Shown piece by piece: positions 8,621 to 17,129 of a stretch of DNA of 64,000 nucleotides. The position numbers were made by a program, and so were the translations under genes. This DNA comes from an uncultured Sphingobium sp. (lineage in GTDB: Bacteria > Pseudomonadota > Alphaproteobacteria > Sphingomonadales > Sphingomonadaceae): contig CAMPHJ010000001.1 in the NCBI GenBank assembly GCA_946885845.1, forward strand, positions 240,019 to 304,018. The letters run 5' to 3'. The first letter of the stretch is position 1, and every line of letters starts with the position of its first letter. The notes under the pieces were generated by a model. It was given only the letters and a program-made list of their open reading frames with translations. It was not told the DNA's origin and did no database searches.

Positions 8621-9628
8621 ATGACGACACATGCGGCCTGGTGGAATTTCACGGTGGGGCACTGCATTTCATTGCGCCAACGCTGTGTGCGGTTTGCGCA
8701 GCGACCTGCCGTTCGCACAGCCCTGCACCTGACGATCGGCACCATTTTCCTTTGGCTTTTCCTGCGACAGGTTAATTTGGGCCACGCAATTTCCGCTGTT
8801 GCGGGTGCCGCCATTCTGCCGCTCGCCATCGCACTGGTCGCCTATGCGGTCGATTTCCTGCTCCGCGCGTTGCGTTTCTGGATGCTGTTGCAGCAGGCGT
8901 CTGCCCAGCGCCTTCCCTGGCGCGCCGTGCCGGGGCCGTTCATTGCCAGCTTCGGCATAAGCGACCTGCTGCCGTTACGGGCGGGAGACGTGTTTCGCCT
9001 GCTGTGGTTTCAACGACAAATGGGCCTGCGCCCCAGCATTGTCCTGGGTTCGATGATGATCGAACGCTTCCTTGATCTTTTCGCCCTGCTGATACTCGCT
9101 ATCGCCATTTTGGGATGGCATCTGGGCGATGCGATGCTGTGCCTGGGGCTGCTGGCGTTACTGGGCGCAGGCGCAGGAGCGGTGATATTTATCGGCACCG
9201 TGCTGTCAGGGCGAGCCGATGGCATGCGCTGGAAGTGGCTGGCCGGACTGGTCGCGGCCCTGGGCTGCTTTCACTTGCTGCGTTCGCCCCGATTACTTCT
9301 GAACCTGACCGGCATTTCGTTGGTTTGCTGGCTGCTGGAAGCGGTGGTGATACTGGGCGCATGGTTCAGCCTGGGCGGAGCGATTGGCCAATGGGTCGCG
9401 CCGATGGCGGCCTTTATAGCGAGCACGCTGGGCACATTATTCCCCGGCCTGCCCGGTCATTTCGGCACGTTCGAATTGTTCGGACTGGAAGCATTTTCCC
9501 GCGTCGGCGTGGCGCCTGACTTTGCCGCCGCCGTCCTGCTGTTGGCTCACATGCTCCTGTGGGCGCCGACGGCCCTGTTCGCGATCCTGTGGCTGATGCT
9601 CAACCGTTCAGGAAAGGCGGCGAAGTAG
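8621..9628 (+). CDS. lysylphosphatidylglycerol synthase TM-domain / flippase-like protein
   Basis: A 335-residue integral membrane protein with about eight hydrophobic segments. It matches the flippase-like family PF03706 (YbhN/MprF N-terminal type). Typical features are the LLPLRAGDVFRLLWF loop after the second or third helix and MIERFLDLFALLILA. Family members are thought to move lipids or lipid-linked sugars across the inner membrane. Its last 21 bases overlap the end of the convergent SDR gene of the seven-gene operon, so it could handle that operon's lipid product. That link is inference from position. Confidence 0.82.
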   Translation: MTTHAAWWNFTVGHCISLRQRCVRFAQRPAVRTALHLTIGTIFLWLFLRQVNLGHAISAVAGAAILPLAIALVAYAVDFLLRALRFWMLLQQASAQRLPWRAVPGPFIASFGISDLLPLRAGDVFRLLWFQRQMGLRPSIVLGSMMIERFLDLFALLILAIAILGWHLGDAMLCLGLLALLGAGAGAVIFIGTVLSGRADGMRWKWLAGLVAALGCFHLLRSPRLLLNLTGISLVCWLLEAVVILGAWFSLGGAIGQWVAPMAAFIASTLGTLFPGLPGHFGTFELFGLEAFSRVGVAPDFAAAVLLLAHMLLWAPTALFAILWLMLNRSGKAAK

Positions 9629-10630
9629 CCCCAGCGCCTGCTGCCCGATCAGCGAACGATGAGCAGAAGCGCCCTTGCGGGAGGCGCGGTTGGCGCGGAA
9701 CCAGTCGTAGCTTTCTGCCAACATGTCCGCATTGGAATGGCGCGGTCGCCATCCCAGCGCCTTTAGCGGTTCGACATCGAACCAGCAGTCGCGATGATAT
9801 GTCCGATATTGCCACGGCACGAGCGGAGACAGCCGGGCTGTGCGCAGCAGTCCGAGCGCCGCCATGGCTGGGGAGACCGGCAGACCTGTGATGCGGGAGC
9901 GGCTGCCCGCATAGGCGACCAACCCTTCCAGATCTTCGCGCAATGTGCCGAAGCGATCCGTCCCGACATTATAGATGCCGCCTTGGCCTTGCGAAAGCGT
10001 GAGGAGGATGGCGCTGATCAGATCATCGGCATGGATGAACTGGATGCGGTTATGCCCGTCGCCGATAATGTAGAGACGCCGTCCTTCGGCGATCCACTGG
10101 AAGAGGATCTGATATATGCCAAGCCGACCCGCCCCCAGGGTCGCGCGCGGGCGGATGATGATGCGCGGCATGCCTGCGCGACCGCAAATGTCCGTCACCA
10201 GATGCTCACCGGCAAGTTTGGAGCGGCCATAATGTTCAAAGGGCCGTGGCACTGTATCCGCGGTGATCGCCCCGATGGGTGGCAGGCCGAAAACAGCGGT
10301 GCTGCTGACGTGGACGAAGGCCCCGACGCCTGCGCGGACGGCTTCTTCCGCAACGATGCGCGTTCCTTGCACATTGACCGCGTCATAGGCGCGCCCGGCC
10401 CCGGCCTGCGCCACCAACGCGGCATGATGGTGGACCACATCCACGCCCTTCATCGCGCTGGCAACCACGGCCCGGTCGCAAATGCTGCCCTGATGAAAGG
10501 CGATTCCTTCAGGAAGGTCGGGGTCGCGGATCAGGTCGAGGATGCGCACGGCTTCCCCTTCTTCGGCCAGCCGCCGCGCCAGGCGCGCGCCGATGAAGCC
10601 GGAGCCGCCAGTGATCAGATGAGTCCTCAA
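9608..10630 (-). CDS. NAD-dependent epimerase/dehydratase (extended SDR)
   Basis: A 340-residue extended short-chain dehydrogenase. The nucleotide-binding motif TGGSGFIG occurs at the very N-terminus, and the catalytic YGRSK sits near residue 145 with an upstream VHVSSTAVFG strand. A TTG start at 10630 overlaps the stop of the upstream GMC gene (TTGA) and has AAAGG a few bases before it. The longer frame from 10717 runs through the GMC gene's C-terminus and is unlikely. As the last gene of a seven-gene operon, it is a good candidate for the reductase half of a sugar-epimerising redox pair with the GMC oxidoreductase. Confidence 0.85.
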   Translation of the reverse strand: MRTHLITGGSGFIGARLARRLAEEGEAVRILDLIRDPDLPEGIAFHQGSICDRAVVASAMKGVDVVHHHAALVAQAGAGRAYDAVNVQGTRIVAEEAVRAGVGAFVHVSSTAVFGLPPIGAITADTVPRPFEHYGRSKLAGEHLVTDICGRAGMPRIIIRPRATLGAGRLGIYQILFQWIAEGRRLYIIGDGHNRIQFIHADDLISAILLTLSQGQGGIYNVGTDRFGTLREDLEGLVAYAGSRSRITGLPVSPAMAALGLLRTARLSPLVPWQYRTYHRDCWFDVEPLKALGWRPRHSNADMLAESYDWFRANRASRKGASAHRSLIGQQALGLLRRLS

Positions 10631-12036
10631 ACGAAGCGCCTTTCTATCGCGTGCAGCGCATTGCGATGCGCGATCGCCATGACCGACCCCTGCGGATTGG
10701 CGATGGTCGGTCCGCACATTAACGAAGCATCCGCAATCCGTAACCCGTCGGCGTCATGCACACGGCCCCAACTGTCAGTCGCGCTCCGCCGTTGATCCTC
10801 CCCCATGGGGCAGGACGCAAAGACATGGACCGACGTGAGCATGGCCGACTTGCGGGGGAGGTGCTGGGGCAAGGCAGCGATCCCTGCCTCCGAACGGAGC
10901 AAGGGCAGCCCCGGAATACAGGGCTGGACCGCTTCCGCCCCGGCAGCGAACAACGCCATCACCAAATGTTTGAGGCCATCGTACAGACCATCAAGGTCCG
11001 CTGCGTCATGGCGAACGGTTATCAGTGGATCGCGGACACCCGGCAGGCCACGCACCCGCGCATGGCCGCTGCCATTTTGCACATAATAAATGCCCATGCG
11101 CGATGCATCATTGGCAATATGCGCCCGCATTTCGCCATTCCCGGCCAGCGCAAGCGCCAACAGGGCAGGCGAACTGATGGAGCAACCTATGCCGAAGCGC
11201 GGTTCGAACATCTTGATCTGGTGCACCGGATCGGGATCGCCGGGGCGATTGACCGGCCTGTCGAACAGGGCCACCGCCTTCAGCATCGGATGAAAGCGCA
11301 GGCTGTTCCCGATATTGTGCCGGAAACCGGATCGACGGAGAAGAGCGGGTGTCTGCACCGCGCCGCAAGCGACGAACAGCGCGTCGGCATCGATCGACAT
11401 CGGCCTGCCCTGATGCGATGTGCGGACTTCCCAGCGATGGCCGGTCCGGCGGACACGCACGGCGCGGGTATCGGCCAGCAATCGTCCGCCCGCGCGAAGA
11501 AATCGGGGAATGATGGTCGCGCTCATCGACTGTTTTCGTCCGGCCTCATAATCAAATAGCCGGGGCGCGCGGATCGCATCCCATCCCAGGCGCGCGGCTC
11601 CATCGCTTAACCGCTGGGACGATGGTGGGGCGTCGCCGGGTATATCGGCCACGCCGACCCCTGCCTCACAGGCTTCGAAATGCGGCGTCATTGAAGCGGC
11701 GGTCAGGTCGTCCACCTGAAAATCCCTGGCCCATTGTTCCAGGACATAAGACGGCGTGCGATGATACAGGCCGCGATTGACCTCACTGCCACCACCTACG
11801 CAGCGCCCTTCCATATAGCTGATCGACGGATTGCCGAAGGCGAGGCTCAATCCCCTGTTGCGATATTTGCTCAGAATTTCCTGGCCCGAATAATGGGCGC
11901 AGGAATCAAGCGGCAGGTCCGGCCCTTCCTCTATCAACAGCGTGTCATGACCCGCCTCTGCGCACAGCAGAGCCGTTATGGCCCCGCCGGGACCTGATCC
12001 CAGAATTGCGACCTTGGCGCGCTGGCGATCAGTCAT
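10627..12036 (-). CDS. GMC-type FAD-dependent oxidoreductase
   Basis: A 469-residue flavoprotein. The FAD dinucleotide-binding motif GSGPGGAITALLCAEAG starts near residue 13. EGRCVGGGSEVNRGLYHR near residue 75 is the GMC signature region, and the C-terminus has a conserved FASCPMGED, then an LRIADASLMCGP stretch typical of GMC oxidoreductases. These enzymes oxidise alcohols or sugars. It overlaps the preceding small gene by eight bases and the following SDR by four. No signal peptide is present, so it is cytoplasmic or membrane-associated. The substrate is unknown; a polyprenyl-linked sugar is suggested by the neighbours. Confidence 0.85.
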   Translation of the reverse strand: MTDRQRAKVAILGSGPGGAITALLCAEAGHDTLLIEEGPDLPLDSCAHYSGQEILSKYRNRGLSLAFGNPSISYMEGRCVGGGSEVNRGLYHRTPSYVLEQWARDFQVDDLTAASMTPHFEACEAGVGVADIPGDAPPSSQRLSDGAARLGWDAIRAPRLFDYEAGRKQSMSATIIPRFLRAGGRLLADTRAVRVRRTGHRWEVRTSHQGRPMSIDADALFVACGAVQTPALLRRSGFRHNIGNSLRFHPMLKAVALFDRPVNRPGDPDPVHQIKMFEPRFGIGCSISSPALLALALAGNGEMRAHIANDASRMGIYYVQNGSGHARVRGLPGVRDPLITVRHDAADLDGLYDGLKHLVMALFAAGAEAVQPCIPGLPLLRSEAGIAALPQHLPRKSAMLTSVHVFASCPMGEDQRRSATDSWGRVHDADGLRIADASLMCGPTIANPQGSVMAIAHRNALHAIERRFV

Positions 12037-12391
12037 TTCGCGCCCCGTCGGGCCAAAGGCCGAACAGCGACAAGCTGACGTAAAATGTCATCAGCATGCG
12101 GGCCGGGCCAAGGGAGGAACGCTCCCATGCCTCGATCAGCCGCTGTCTTTTTTCCGGGGGCAGGTCGTGAAAATACGCCCGCTGCCCAATGAGCGGCCAA
12201 GCGTCGAACATCAGCGTCGCCGCTCGCAGGGGTGGGCGAAGATAGGCGGGCAAACCGGCGAAGCTTTCCAGTACGAAAGCGCTCGCCTGCCGGGCAGTGT
12301 CGTCGGGTCGCTGCTCCCGATTGGCGACGGTGTCGGCAATGGCGCAAACCGTCGCATCGAAATCAGGCAACATCATTGAATATCGGGTCAT
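12029..12391 (-). CDS. small GMC-partner protein (120 aa)
   Basis: A 120-residue protein lying between the HAD and GMC genes and overlapping both (29 and 8 bases). Its C-terminal half, FHDLPPEKRQRLIEAWERS followed by a hydrophobic FYVSLSLFG helix, resembles the N-terminal extension that precedes the FAD domain in long-chain-alcohol-oxidase-type GMC enzymes. It may be a separately encoded subunit or membrane anchor of the GMC oxidoreductase; this similarity is from memory and unverified. A second ATG lies five codons in. Gluconate-dehydrogenase small subunits are an alternative comparison, but there is no Tat signal here. Confidence 0.65.
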   Translation of the reverse strand: MTRYSMMLPDFDATVCAIADTVANREQRPDDTARQASAFVLESFAGLPAYLRPPLRAATLMFDAWPLIGQRAYFHDLPPEKRQRLIEAWERSSLGPARMLMTFYVSLSLFGLWPDGARND

Positions 12392-13004
12392 GAAAGTGCC
12401 GGAAATCCCGGCCGCGGATCAATGCGCGGACGCCAGCGCGGCGTGCGGCTTCGCCGTCGCGTTCATCACGATCGCCGATCATCAGCGTCCGTTGGGGAAC
12501 GGTCTTTGCCTGATCCATCAGCCATACCAGACCGGCGGGGTCTGGCTTTAGCCGCCCCACATCTTCGGCAGTCACGCAATAGTGGGCCGACAGGTCCAGT
12601 GCCGCCAGCTTTGCCTGCGCCGCATAGTCGGACAAGATCGCGACCATGTGGCTGCTTGCGAGCCGCCTGAATAGCGCCCCCGCGCCCGGCGTGCGATAGT
12701 CGCGCAGCATGGCGAGCGGGCGTTGTTCCATCCAGTCGGTCACGGTGGCGCGCACGAAATCGGGGCTTTGGCCCGGCAGGCGATATTGTGCGACGGTAAA
12801 GTCGGTCGTCACCGCATGGGCCAGGGATTCACGTTGCCGCCGAAATGCGGCAAGCGTCCGCACCACCGCCAGGCTGCGTGCGCGGATCGCTTCCCGCGCG
12901 AGCAGCCCCGCCATCCGGCGTCGCAGCGGCGGCTGGTCGTAAAGCGTCCCGTCCATGTCGAACACGATAAGGTCCAAGCTGTCCCAAGGGATAGCGATGC
13001 TCAC
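12363..13004 (-). CDS. HAD-superfamily hydrolase (phosphatase)
   Basis: A 213-residue haloacid dehalogenase-like hydrolase. Motif I is FDMDGTLYD, with the nucleophile Asp16 and acid/base Asp18; a Ser/Thr motif II (AILSDYA) and a motif III/IV MIGDRDERDG near the C-terminus complete the set. An inserted helical cap follows motif I. It overlaps the UbiA prenyltransferase stop by four bases, so the two are translationally coupled. Following a UbiA-type phosphoribosyl transfer, a phosphatase would be the expected next step. That substrate is inferred from gene order only. Confidence 0.85.
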   Translation of the reverse strand: MSIAIPWDSLDLIVFDMDGTLYDQPPLRRRMAGLLAREAIRARSLAVVRTLAAFRRQRESLAHAVTTDFTVAQYRLPGQSPDFVRATVTDWMEQRPLAMLRDYRTPGAGALFRRLASSHMVAILSDYAAQAKLAALDLSAHYCVTAEDVGRLKPDPAGLVWLMDQAKTVPQRTLMIGDRDERDGEAARRAGVRALIRGRDFRHFHDPIFNDVA

Positions 13005-13990
13005 AGCCCGACCCGCAGGAAGCTTGGCTCCGACAGGCTATTGAGGAACGGCATGTCGACAAAGGTCAGCACGGTAAGCGATCCCACGACCACGAACGAC
13101 GCCAGCATCAGCCGCCTGGAACGAAACAGCCGTTCCGGGCGCGCCGCCACGGAATCCGGCAGCATCGCGAGCCAGAAATAGCTGGCGAACAGCACCGCGA
13201 TCAGGGGAAGAGCGAAAATATATTCCTGCCGATATTTGATGAGGAACACAGCGAGGAAGAAGGCGGACAGGATCGCGTAGAGCAGGCAGGATACCGCCAG
13301 ATTTTCCGCGGTATAGCGACCGAAAGACCGGCGATAGCGCGGCAGCAGTTCCGCGCCCCCACGCGCGGTGATGTCGCGATATTCGGCCAGACGCTTCGCC
13401 GCCATCAGGAACGCGCCGCCCATCCAATAGGTGAGCAGAAGGCTGACCGGCGGAAAGGTGTGGGGCGCGATCATGCTCCATCCCAGCATCAGGCGGATGG
13501 GATTGTTGATACTTTCACTCAGCACGTCGAGATAGACGCGATCCTTGGTCCGCACCGGCATGACATTGTAGACCAGGCCGGACAGCACGAAGGCGATAGC
13601 CGTCCAGGCGAAAACGATGCCCAGGTTCATGGCCAGCGCAAGGCCAGCGGTCACGAGCAGCATATATTCGGCATAGATGACCGGCGCGGACAGGCTGCGA
13701 TGAACCGCCGTGCGCGCGGATTTCAATGGATGATAGGCATCGAATTCACGGTCGAGCCATTCATTGATGACGTAATTGGCTGAAGCGATGGCCACCGCGC
13801 TCAGCAACCCCAGGAAAATCCTGAACGGCCCCGCCTGAACGACGGGATGAAGGAGCACATAGGCCAGGATTATGCCGGGCAGAATGAAGACATGCTTCGT
13901 CATATGGTCGAGGCGGGCTATGGCGACATAGTCGCGGAAGCGGCCCCGCGACGTTGGGATGGGTCCAGCAGTCATCGCCTTGTCAATCAT
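13001..13990 (-). CDS. UbiA-family prenyltransferase, phosphoribosyl-transfer type
   Basis: A 329-residue membrane protein with about eight helices. The first Asp-rich motif is N76-E-x-x-D80-x-x-x-D84, a variant of the UbiA NDxxDxxxD. A second motif, K199-R200-x-A-E203, is like that of decaprenyl-phosphate phosphoribosyltransferases (Rv3806c type) rather than quinone or haem prenyltransferases. The predicted reaction joins phosphoribose from PRPP to a polyprenyl phosphate. The ATG overlaps the glycosyltransferase stop (ATGA), with AGAGAGG upstream. The neighbouring HAD phosphatase and two oxidoreductases fit the same pathway. The family is firm; the substrate is inferred. Confidence 0.8.
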   Translation of the reverse strand: MIDKAMTAGPIPTSRGRFRDYVAIARLDHMTKHVFILPGIILAYVLLHPVVQAGPFRIFLGLLSAVAIASANYVINEWLDREFDAYHPLKSARTAVHRSLSAPVIYAEYMLLVTAGLALAMNLGIVFAWTAIAFVLSGLVYNVMPVRTKDRVYLDVLSESINNPIRLMLGWSMIAPHTFPPVSLLLTYWMGGAFLMAAKRLAEYRDITARGGAELLPRYRRSFGRYTAENLAVSCLLYAILSAFFLAVFLIKYRQEYIFALPLIAVLFASYFWLAMLPDSVAARPERLFRSRRLMLASFVVVGSLTVLTFVDMPFLNSLSEPSFLRVGL

Positions 13991-15546
13991 TGCTGCCTCT
14001 CTTCTTTTATAGCCCGCTGATAAATTGTCCCGTCTTCCAGTTTCGCGAACGGAACGAGGTTCAACTGCCTGATCAATTCTTGTTCAGACGCCATGTAGAA
14101 GCGCCAATCGATGGTGTTCAAAAGCACCACATAGGCATTGCCGCGCGCGAGATCCGTTCGCGCTCCGGCAAGCTGCGCCTGATAGGGAAAATCGGGATCC
14201 TCTCGACCGGTGCGCAGCATGATGTGCGCGGGAATGTCGCGCGCGGGGCGGCGCAGCACATAGCCGATGGCGTCGGAGCCGTTTGAGTAGAGCATGGCGT
14301 CGCGCGGCAACTTATCGACGGCGGCAAGCGTAGGCGAGCGCGCCCAGTCAAGGGAGGCGAAACCGACGCCTTCCTGCCATGCCTGGTGCACGCGAACGGC
14401 GCTGCGCAGGCCGTGACTGACCAGCATCACGCAGGCAAGGCCGATGAGCGCGCTATGCAGCCACCTGATGGCAGGGTCGGCGATTTTCACGTGCGCCATC
14501 GCAATCGTCACCGCCATGATGCTGGTGCAGTAGATCGGAAAGGCATAGCGGCCGTTGAGGTGCAGGTTGGTCTCAATCGCGGTGGCGAGCACCATGAAGC
14601 CCAGATAGGTGAAGAAGAAGAAGCCAAGCGGAATGGCGATCAATGACGGTTCCGCATGACCTTTGGCGGCCCGATCCAGAACGCTGCGTGCATGGTGGAC
14701 AAGGACAAGCAGGCTGGCCGACATCGCCAACAGGAACAGGATGCGCCGTATCACGGTCGGCACTTCATCGGGCGCTATCCATGCGGCCAGGGCGTTGAAG
14801 CTGAGCCACCACTCCCTGGCGGTCATATTGCCCAGCCATTCCATTGGACGTCCCGTCGATCGCCCGCTGACTTCAGCAGCGATAATGGCCCAGCCCAGGA
14901 AGATGACTGCCGAGGGAATGAAAATGCGGGCCACGTCCGCGACCCGGCGTTTGGCATCATGGCGCGGGTCGATAATCAGGAACAGGGCGATGGCAGCGCC
15001 CAGCGCAGGCGCCGTGAAGCGAACGAGCGACGCCAGCCCGATGCCAACGCCCACGGCGATCAGCCAACGCGTCTCACCACTTTGAACATAGCGCAGGAAA
15101 GCCAGCAACGTTGCCAAGATTACGGTCAGGAACAGCGGTTCCGACATGGCCAGCCCATGAAGCGTCACTGTCTGCGGCGCGATCACGACCAGCGCGGTGC
15201 CAAGCGCGGCATAGGCCGTCCGACTGGTCGCCACGCGAAGGATATGCCAGGTCAGGAAAGCGTTCAGCCCGCTGAGAACCAGTCCAATTCCCCAGGCGCC
15301 GACAACAATATCCAGGCCGCTCAACGCCACGAAATGGAGCAGGGCAGCATAGGCCGGCGCGTCCCAGGGCGTTGCCGCCATGTTCATGTAGCGCGCACTG
15401 TCAGGCCATATCCCGATCCCCTGATGGGTGGACAGCAGGAACAGCAGGACCGCCAGCAGCGGAAAGCCCACAGCCCAGAAACGATCCGGGTCAGCTTTGG
15501 CCTTCACTTCCGTCAGCGTTTGGGATGGAGCGAACATGTCCATCAT
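13987..15546 (-). CDS. GT-C type membrane glycosyltransferase (ArnT/GT39-like)
   Basis: A 519-residue polytopic membrane protein with about eleven hydrophobic segments. After the first helix, GIGIWPDSARYMNMA holds the acidic residue in the first periplasmic loop that is typical of GT-C enzymes using polyprenyl-phosphate sugar donors. The C-terminal 100 residues are a soluble periplasmic-type domain. The gene overlaps the aminotransferase stop by four bases. In context it is the likely transferase that uses the polyprenyl-linked sugar made by the downstream genes. The acceptor (lipid, glycan or protein) is unknown. Confidence 0.75.
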   Translation of the reverse strand: MMDMFAPSQTLTEVKAKADPDRFWAVGFPLLAVLLFLLSTHQGIGIWPDSARYMNMAATPWDAPAYAALLHFVALSGLDIVVGAWGIGLVLSGLNAFLTWHILRVATSRTAYAALGTALVVIAPQTVTLHGLAMSEPLFLTVILATLLAFLRYVQSGETRWLIAVGVGIGLASLVRFTAPALGAAIALFLIIDPRHDAKRRVADVARIFIPSAVIFLGWAIIAAEVSGRSTGRPMEWLGNMTAREWWLSFNALAAWIAPDEVPTVIRRILFLLAMSASLLVLVHHARSVLDRAAKGHAEPSLIAIPLGFFFFTYLGFMVLATAIETNLHLNGRYAFPIYCTSIMAVTIAMAHVKIADPAIRWLHSALIGLACVMLVSHGLRSAVRVHQAWQEGVGFASLDWARSPTLAAVDKLPRDAMLYSNGSDAIGYVLRRPARDIPAHIMLRTGREDPDFPYQAQLAGARTDLARGNAYVVLLNTIDWRFYMASEQELIRQLNLVPFAKLEDGTIYQRAIKEERQQ

Positions 15547-17027
15547 CCTTTCCCCCGGCTGGAAATGATCCGCTTCACATTGCCAGCGACGAAACGCAGC
15601 GCGGATTCGGCGATCCCGCGGCCAAGGATGTCGTCCAGTCCGTCGATCAGTTGATCGATCTGCGATTTCGTCACGATGAAAGGTGGCATGAAATGCAGCA
15701 TGTCGCGCGCGCCCGGCTGGAAATGCACCATCACATCATGCCGTTCGAACAACTGCCGCGCCAATGCGCCGATCAGCACCGTCTGATAGGTCTGGAACAG
15801 CGTGCTGCCCGATACATCGACCAGCTTCGACACCATTTCCTCTCCGAAGTTGAGCCGGATCGCGCGAAACAGTCCCCGTCCCCGAACCTCCAGCAGGGTC
15901 CGCGGATATTTGGTCCGCAACTCTTCCAGCCGCGTTTCCAGATAGCCGCCCATCGTCCGGGCGTTGTCGATCAGCCCGTCTTCATACAAGGCGTTGAGCG
16001 TTTCGATCGCCACCGCGCAGGTTTCGCCAATGCCGCTGAAGGTCGAACTGTGCAGGGTGCAATCATTGCGATTGCCATAGGCCTTTGCGAACAGGGCCTG
16101 AGACGTGACCATCGCGCCGATCGCCCGCTTTCCACCGCCCAACGTCTTTGCCAGCGTCACGATGTCGGGCACGACATCTTCGTGCATGAATGCGCAAAAG
16201 CGACCGGTGCGCCCGCACCCCACCTTCACCTCGTCGAAGATCGACAATATGTCGTTCGTCCGGCACAGGTCGGCAAATTGTGTCAGATAACCCGGTGGCG
16301 GCACTTCGCAGGCGGTGCCGCGTATCGGTTCGATGATGGCGGCGATGATGCCGTTGCCCTTTGGCCCCGTTTCCCGCGCGATCGCCGCGCGCATCGCTTC
16401 GATATCGCCATAGGGGATATAAAGGACATTCTCCTTGGGCACGCCTAGCAGGAAGCCGCTATGCACATTGGTGGCGGTGGTGAGCGACAGCGCGCCGTGC
16501 GTCTTGCCATGAAAAGCGCCCTGCATGCACAGGAACTTGGTCTTGCCCTTCGGGGTCTGGACCCGCTCGGCCAGCTTCATCGCGGCCTCGTTCGCCTCTG
16601 CCCCTGACGTAGCGAAGAAGCTGGTGTCCAGCGGATCAGGGAGGATTTGAGCAAGATTATAGGCCAGCGCGGCCTGTAGCTTGTGCGGTGCGAGCTTGAT
16701 TATATCCAGCACCGCCTGGTCATGGCAAAGGCGCTCTGCAGCTATGACGCGCGGATGATTATGACCCAGTCCGACGGCCCCCATGCCGGTGGAGAAGTCA
16801 AGTATGCGCCGACCGTCGGCAAGGTGCAGCACCGTCCCCTTAGCAGCGCGCACATCCAGGTCGTCCAGACCCAGGATCGCATAGATTTCCAGCAAATGGC
16901 GATTGAGATGACGTGCGTAAAGGCGATTGGATTCGCGCACGTCCAGGCTGAGCGCCTGGTCCAATGTCAGGATGTTGGGATTTTCAGCGAAGGTGGACGG
17001 CAAATCCGGCCTGAGTTGCGTGGCCAT
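15543..17027 (-). CDS. class III PLP-dependent aminotransferase
   Basis: A 494-residue fold-type I aminotransferase. ATSGAEANEAAM is the PLP-phosphate-binding region, IFDEVKVGCGRTG holds the ring-contacting Asp, and Lys294 in LAKTLGGGKRAIG is the expected Schiff-base lysine. It is the promoter-proximal gene of the seven-gene operon. It could add an amino group to a lipid or sugar intermediate; HpnO, which makes aminobacteriohopanetriol, is a same-class precedent. No hopanoid genes are nearby, so the substrate is open. The extra N-terminal 50 residues are longer than in acetylornithine aminotransferases. Confidence 0.85.
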   Translation of the reverse strand: MATQLRPDLPSTFAENPNILTLDQALSLDVRESNRLYARHLNRHLLEIYAILGLDDLDVRAAKGTVLHLADGRRILDFSTGMGAVGLGHNHPRVIAAERLCHDQAVLDIIKLAPHKLQAALAYNLAQILPDPLDTSFFATSGAEANEAAMKLAERVQTPKGKTKFLCMQGAFHGKTHGALSLTTATNVHSGFLLGVPKENVLYIPYGDIEAMRAAIARETGPKGNGIIAAIIEPIRGTACEVPPPGYLTQFADLCRTNDILSIFDEVKVGCGRTGRFCAFMHEDVVPDIVTLAKTLGGGKRAIGAMVTSQALFAKAYGNRNDCTLHSSTFSGIGETCAVAIETLNALYEDGLIDNARTMGGYLETRLEELRTKYPRTLLEVRGRGLFRAIRLNFGEEMVSKLVDVSGSTLFQTYQTVLIGALARQLFERHDVMVHFQPGARDMLHFMPPFIVTKSQIDQLIDGLDDILGRGIAESALRFVAGNVKRIISSRGKG

Positions 17028-17129
17028 AATATTCGGTTCCCCTTCGCCTGAACGTCGATGGGAACATGTTTATGGTCTGGCGAAGACGGCGGGAATCCAT
17101 GGATTTATATACTTCGAAGGAGCACCGGC

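Noticed and set aside
15372..16448. A 358-codon plus-strand frame opposite the aminotransferase
   Set aside because: It is rich in Arg, His, Gln and Pro without any domain, and lies fully opposite a well-defined aminotransferase and GT-C gene.
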